Below are positions 38,028 to 39,072 of a DNA stretch of 39,072 bases, one piece after another. Positions within the stretch are counted from its first letter, which is position 1. Each line of letters begins with the position of its first letter. The notes below the pieces were generated by a model. The model did not search any database. It saw only the letters and a program-made list of their open reading frames with translations, and was not told the origin of the DNA. The stretch is taken from NCBI GenBank assembly GCA_903836945.1, contig CAILSO010000012.1:1-39072 (forward strand). Direction: 5' to 3'. The DNA comes from an uncultured Actinomycetes bacterium (lineage in GTDB: Bacteria > Actinomycetota > Actinomycetes > Nanopelagicales > Nanopelagicaceae). Both the position numbers and the translations under genes were made by a program.

Positions 38028-38063
38028 GGTTCTCCTATCAGTTTGTAAGTGAGGGATATGTAT

Positions 38064-38309
38064 ATGGCGATTCCCATTCGGAGTTGCATCGCATGTCGCA
38101 AAGCAACAAATTGGAGTGAACTACTTCGAGTTGTGTCTTTCCAAGGTCAGGTAATCCCTGATCCAGATCGGCGCAAAGGTGGTCGCGGAGCTTGGTTGCA
38201 TCGAGGATGTCTCGATATGGCAAAGAATCGCCGATCATTTAATCGAGCCTTTCGGTCAGATGAAAATCTAGATCTGCAGGTTCTGGAGAAGTACTTAACT
38301 TTGAATTGA
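38064..38309 (+). CDS. ylxR: YlxR family RNA-binding protein (DUF448)
   Basis: Small basic protein encoded between nusA and infB in many bacteria. YlxR proteins bind RNA, and a role in RNase P or transcription control has been reported, but its role here is unproven. From ATG 38064 it has 81 residues: IRSCIACRKATNWSELLRVV, then GRGAWLHRGCLDMAKNRRSFNRAFR (in parts: GRGAWLHRGCLDMA), the family pattern. GAGGG (38051-38055) lies 8 nt before this ATG. Earlier in-frame starts at 38049 (GTG) and 38058 (ATG) fit the Shine-Dalgarno less well. Its stop lies inside a terminator-like hairpin. Confidence 0.88.
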   Translation: MAIPIRSCIACRKATNWSELLRVVSFQGQVIPDPDRRKGGRGAWLHRGCLDMAKNRRSFNRAFRSDENLDLQVLEKYLTLN

Positions 38310-38334
38310 GCACCGTGCACAATTCAACTTTATT
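38301..38334 (+). terminator. Intrinsic terminator overlapping the end of ylxR
   Basis: TTGAATTG (38301-38308) pairs with CAATTCAA (38320-38327), with a further GCA/TGC stem inside, followed by CTTTATT. The left arm includes the end of the ylxR stop region. It is AT-rich and therefore weaker than the rpmA terminator. It would separate rimP-nusA-ylxR from infB, implying a separate infB promoter. Confidence 0.55.
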
Positions 38335-38363
38335 AACCGAGTTGGTTATTAGAAGGAGCAGAA

Positions 38364-38387
38364 ATGCTTAATAAGGCAAGCAAGTAA
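38364..38387 (+). CDS. Possible 7-codon upstream ORF (MLNKASK) before infB
   Basis: ATG CTT AAT AAG GCA AGC AAG TAA is preceded by GAAGGAG (38352-38358) at five bases, a better Shine-Dalgarno than most genes in the window have. It is followed by a hairpin and by two more minute ORFs. It could be a translated leader that controls infB, or chance. No conservation data are available to me. Confidence 0.35.
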   Translation: MLNKASK

Positions 38388-38451
38388 TCATGAGCACCGC
38401 ACGCTCATGAGTAAGGCATTGATTTAGGCTCCAACACTAAACGTGGGGCCT
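38388..38451 (+). promoter_or_regulatory. infB leader hairpins
   Basis: TCATGAGC (38388-38395) pairs perfectly with GCTCATGA (38403-38410). AGGCTCC (38426-38432) pairs with GGGGCCT (38445-38451) with one G-U. They lie between the small upstream ORF and the infB Shine-Dalgarno AGGAAGG (38465-38471). Confidence 0.5.
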
Positions 38452-38476
38452 CCAAGAGCAAGACAGGAAGGCAACT

Positions 38477-39072
38477 GTGGCAAAGGTCCGCGTTTACGAG
38501 TTAGCAAAAGAATTAGGCATAGAGAGTAAAGATCTCCTAGCCAAGCTACAAGAAGTCGGCGAATTCGTTCGTTCCGCATCATCAACCGTTGAAGCGCCAG
38601 TAGTGCGTAAGTTGATGGATAAATTCCCGGATATGAAACCGGTAGAAGCGCCAGCAAAGCCCGCGAAGAAAGCCGCTGCCAAAAAGAGCGCTGCCAAAAA
38701 GAGCGCGAGCCCAACTCAAGAAGAGATCGATGCCGCTCTTGCCCAACTTCCTGAAGGAACACGTGAGCAACTAGCCAAGGCGCAAGAAGCGCAAGTTATT
38801 AAAGAAGAGATCGCTGAAGTAAAAGCAGCAAGTGCGGAAACTTCGACAACTCCAGCAACTCCAGCAACTCCAGCAACTCCACCAACAACATCGAGCATGC
38901 CTCGCCCACCGCGCGCAGGTAATAATCCATTTAGCGCAGGAAGTGGTGCGATGCCTCGCCCACCAATGCCACGACCACAACCACCACGACCAATTCGCCC
39001 AGGTGAACGTCCACCAATGTCTGGTGCGCGCCCAGGTTCAGTACGTCCAGGTTTTGCAGCACGCCCACAACA
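38477..39072 (+). CDS. infB: Translation initiation factor IF-2, N-terminal part (runs off the window)
   Basis: GTPase that brings fMet-tRNA to the 30S subunit. Only the first 198 codons are present. The GTG at 38477 gives [20 protein letters not shown] (read with fMet), the IF-2 N-terminal module of Actinobacteria, followed by [17 protein letters not shown]. After about residue 55 comes a low-complexity linker: Lys/Ala-rich ([14 protein letters not shown]), a TPA repeat and a Pro/Arg/Gly-rich stretch ([20 protein letters not shown]). AGGAAGG lies five bases upstream of the GTG. The G domain and C-terminal domains lie beyond the window. Position after nusA-ylxR is standard. Confidence 0.95.
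   Translation, partial: MAKVRVYELAKELGIESKDLLAKLQEVGEFVRSASSTVEAPVVRKLMDKFPDMKPVEAPAKPAKKAAAKKSAAKKSASPTQEEIDAALAQLPEGTREQLAKAQEAQVIKEEIAEVKAASAETSTTPATPATPATPPTTSSMPRPPRAGNNPFSAGSGAMPRPPMPRPQPPRPIRPGERPPMSGARPGSVRPGFAARPQ
38675..38704 (+). repeat. Two-copy 15-bp tandem repeat in infB
   Basis: GCTGCCAAAAAGAGC occurs twice in tandem without mismatch, encoding AAKKS in the basic linker of IF-2. Confidence 0.9.
38848..38883 (+). repeat. 9-bp tandem repeat in infB encoding TPA
   Basis: Three perfect AACTCCAGC units and a fourth with one change (AACTCCACC) encode a Thr-Pro-Ala repeat in the IF-2 linker. The unit length equals that of the repeat in rne. Confidence 0.88.

Overview
The window reads as a contiguous piece of a streamlined actinobacterial chromosome. 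Base composition is moderate for Actinobacteria, intergenic gaps are short, and many genes overlap by 4-8 nt. The gene order is actinobacterial throughout: rne-rplU-rpmA-obgE-proB/proA, gatCAB, ilvBNC-serA-leuB, xerC-rpsB-tsf-pyrH-frr-cdsA-rlmN, dxr-rip-ispG-proS and rimP-nusA-ylxR-infB. A freshwater acI-like lineage (Nanopelagicales/Planktophila type) is my best guess, but that is inference from gene order and composition. I see no phage, transposon, plasmid, CRISPR or tRNA signal.

Layout. (1) 154-5395: RNase E/G, ribosomal proteins L21 and L27 with a strong terminator, the Obg GTPase and glutamate 5-kinase. (2) 5369-7836: a membrane-anchored serine hydrolase on the minus strand sits between proB and proA. 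(3) 7880-12851: the GatCAB amidotransferase followed directly by ilvD. (4) 12909-21743: a branched-chain amino acid operon, ilvB-ilvN-ilvC-serA-leuB-ilvE-cimA, preceded by an attenuator whose leader peptide contains Val-Val-Val-Ile. CimA makes citramalate, so isoleucine can be made from pyruvate without threonine deaminase. (5) 21753-29375: xerC, a 348-nt regulatory gap rich in palindromes, then rpsB-tsf-pyrH-frr-cdsA-rlmN and an aldehyde dehydrogenase. (6) 29418-33922: an agmatinase-family ureohydrolase, then the MEP-pathway genes dxr and ispG around a site-2 protease. (7) 33972-39072: proS, a TSUP-type transporter, rimP-nusA-ylxR and the 5' part of infB, which runs off the window.

The most useful non-gene signal is a recurring start architecture. 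Seven genes (the minus-strand hydrolase, proA, gatC, xerC, the ureohydrolase, ispG, proS) have a TANNNT hexamer exactly six bases before the ATG and mostly no usable Shine-Dalgarno. The ilvB leader peptide has the same geometry with GAGAAT and a TTGACT -35 box. This is what leaderless transcription, common in Actinobacteria, would look like. Genes inside operons instead use Shine-Dalgarno sites or ATGA stop-start overlaps.

No wholly new multi-gene system is visible. The candidates worth checking are regulatory: the leaderless-start code, the leaderless ilvB attenuator, a possible two-state RNA switch before rpsB and a cluster of minute ORFs and hairpins before infB. One genomic rearrangement stands out: ProB lacks its PUA domain exactly where the hydrolase gene interrupts the usual proB-proA pair.
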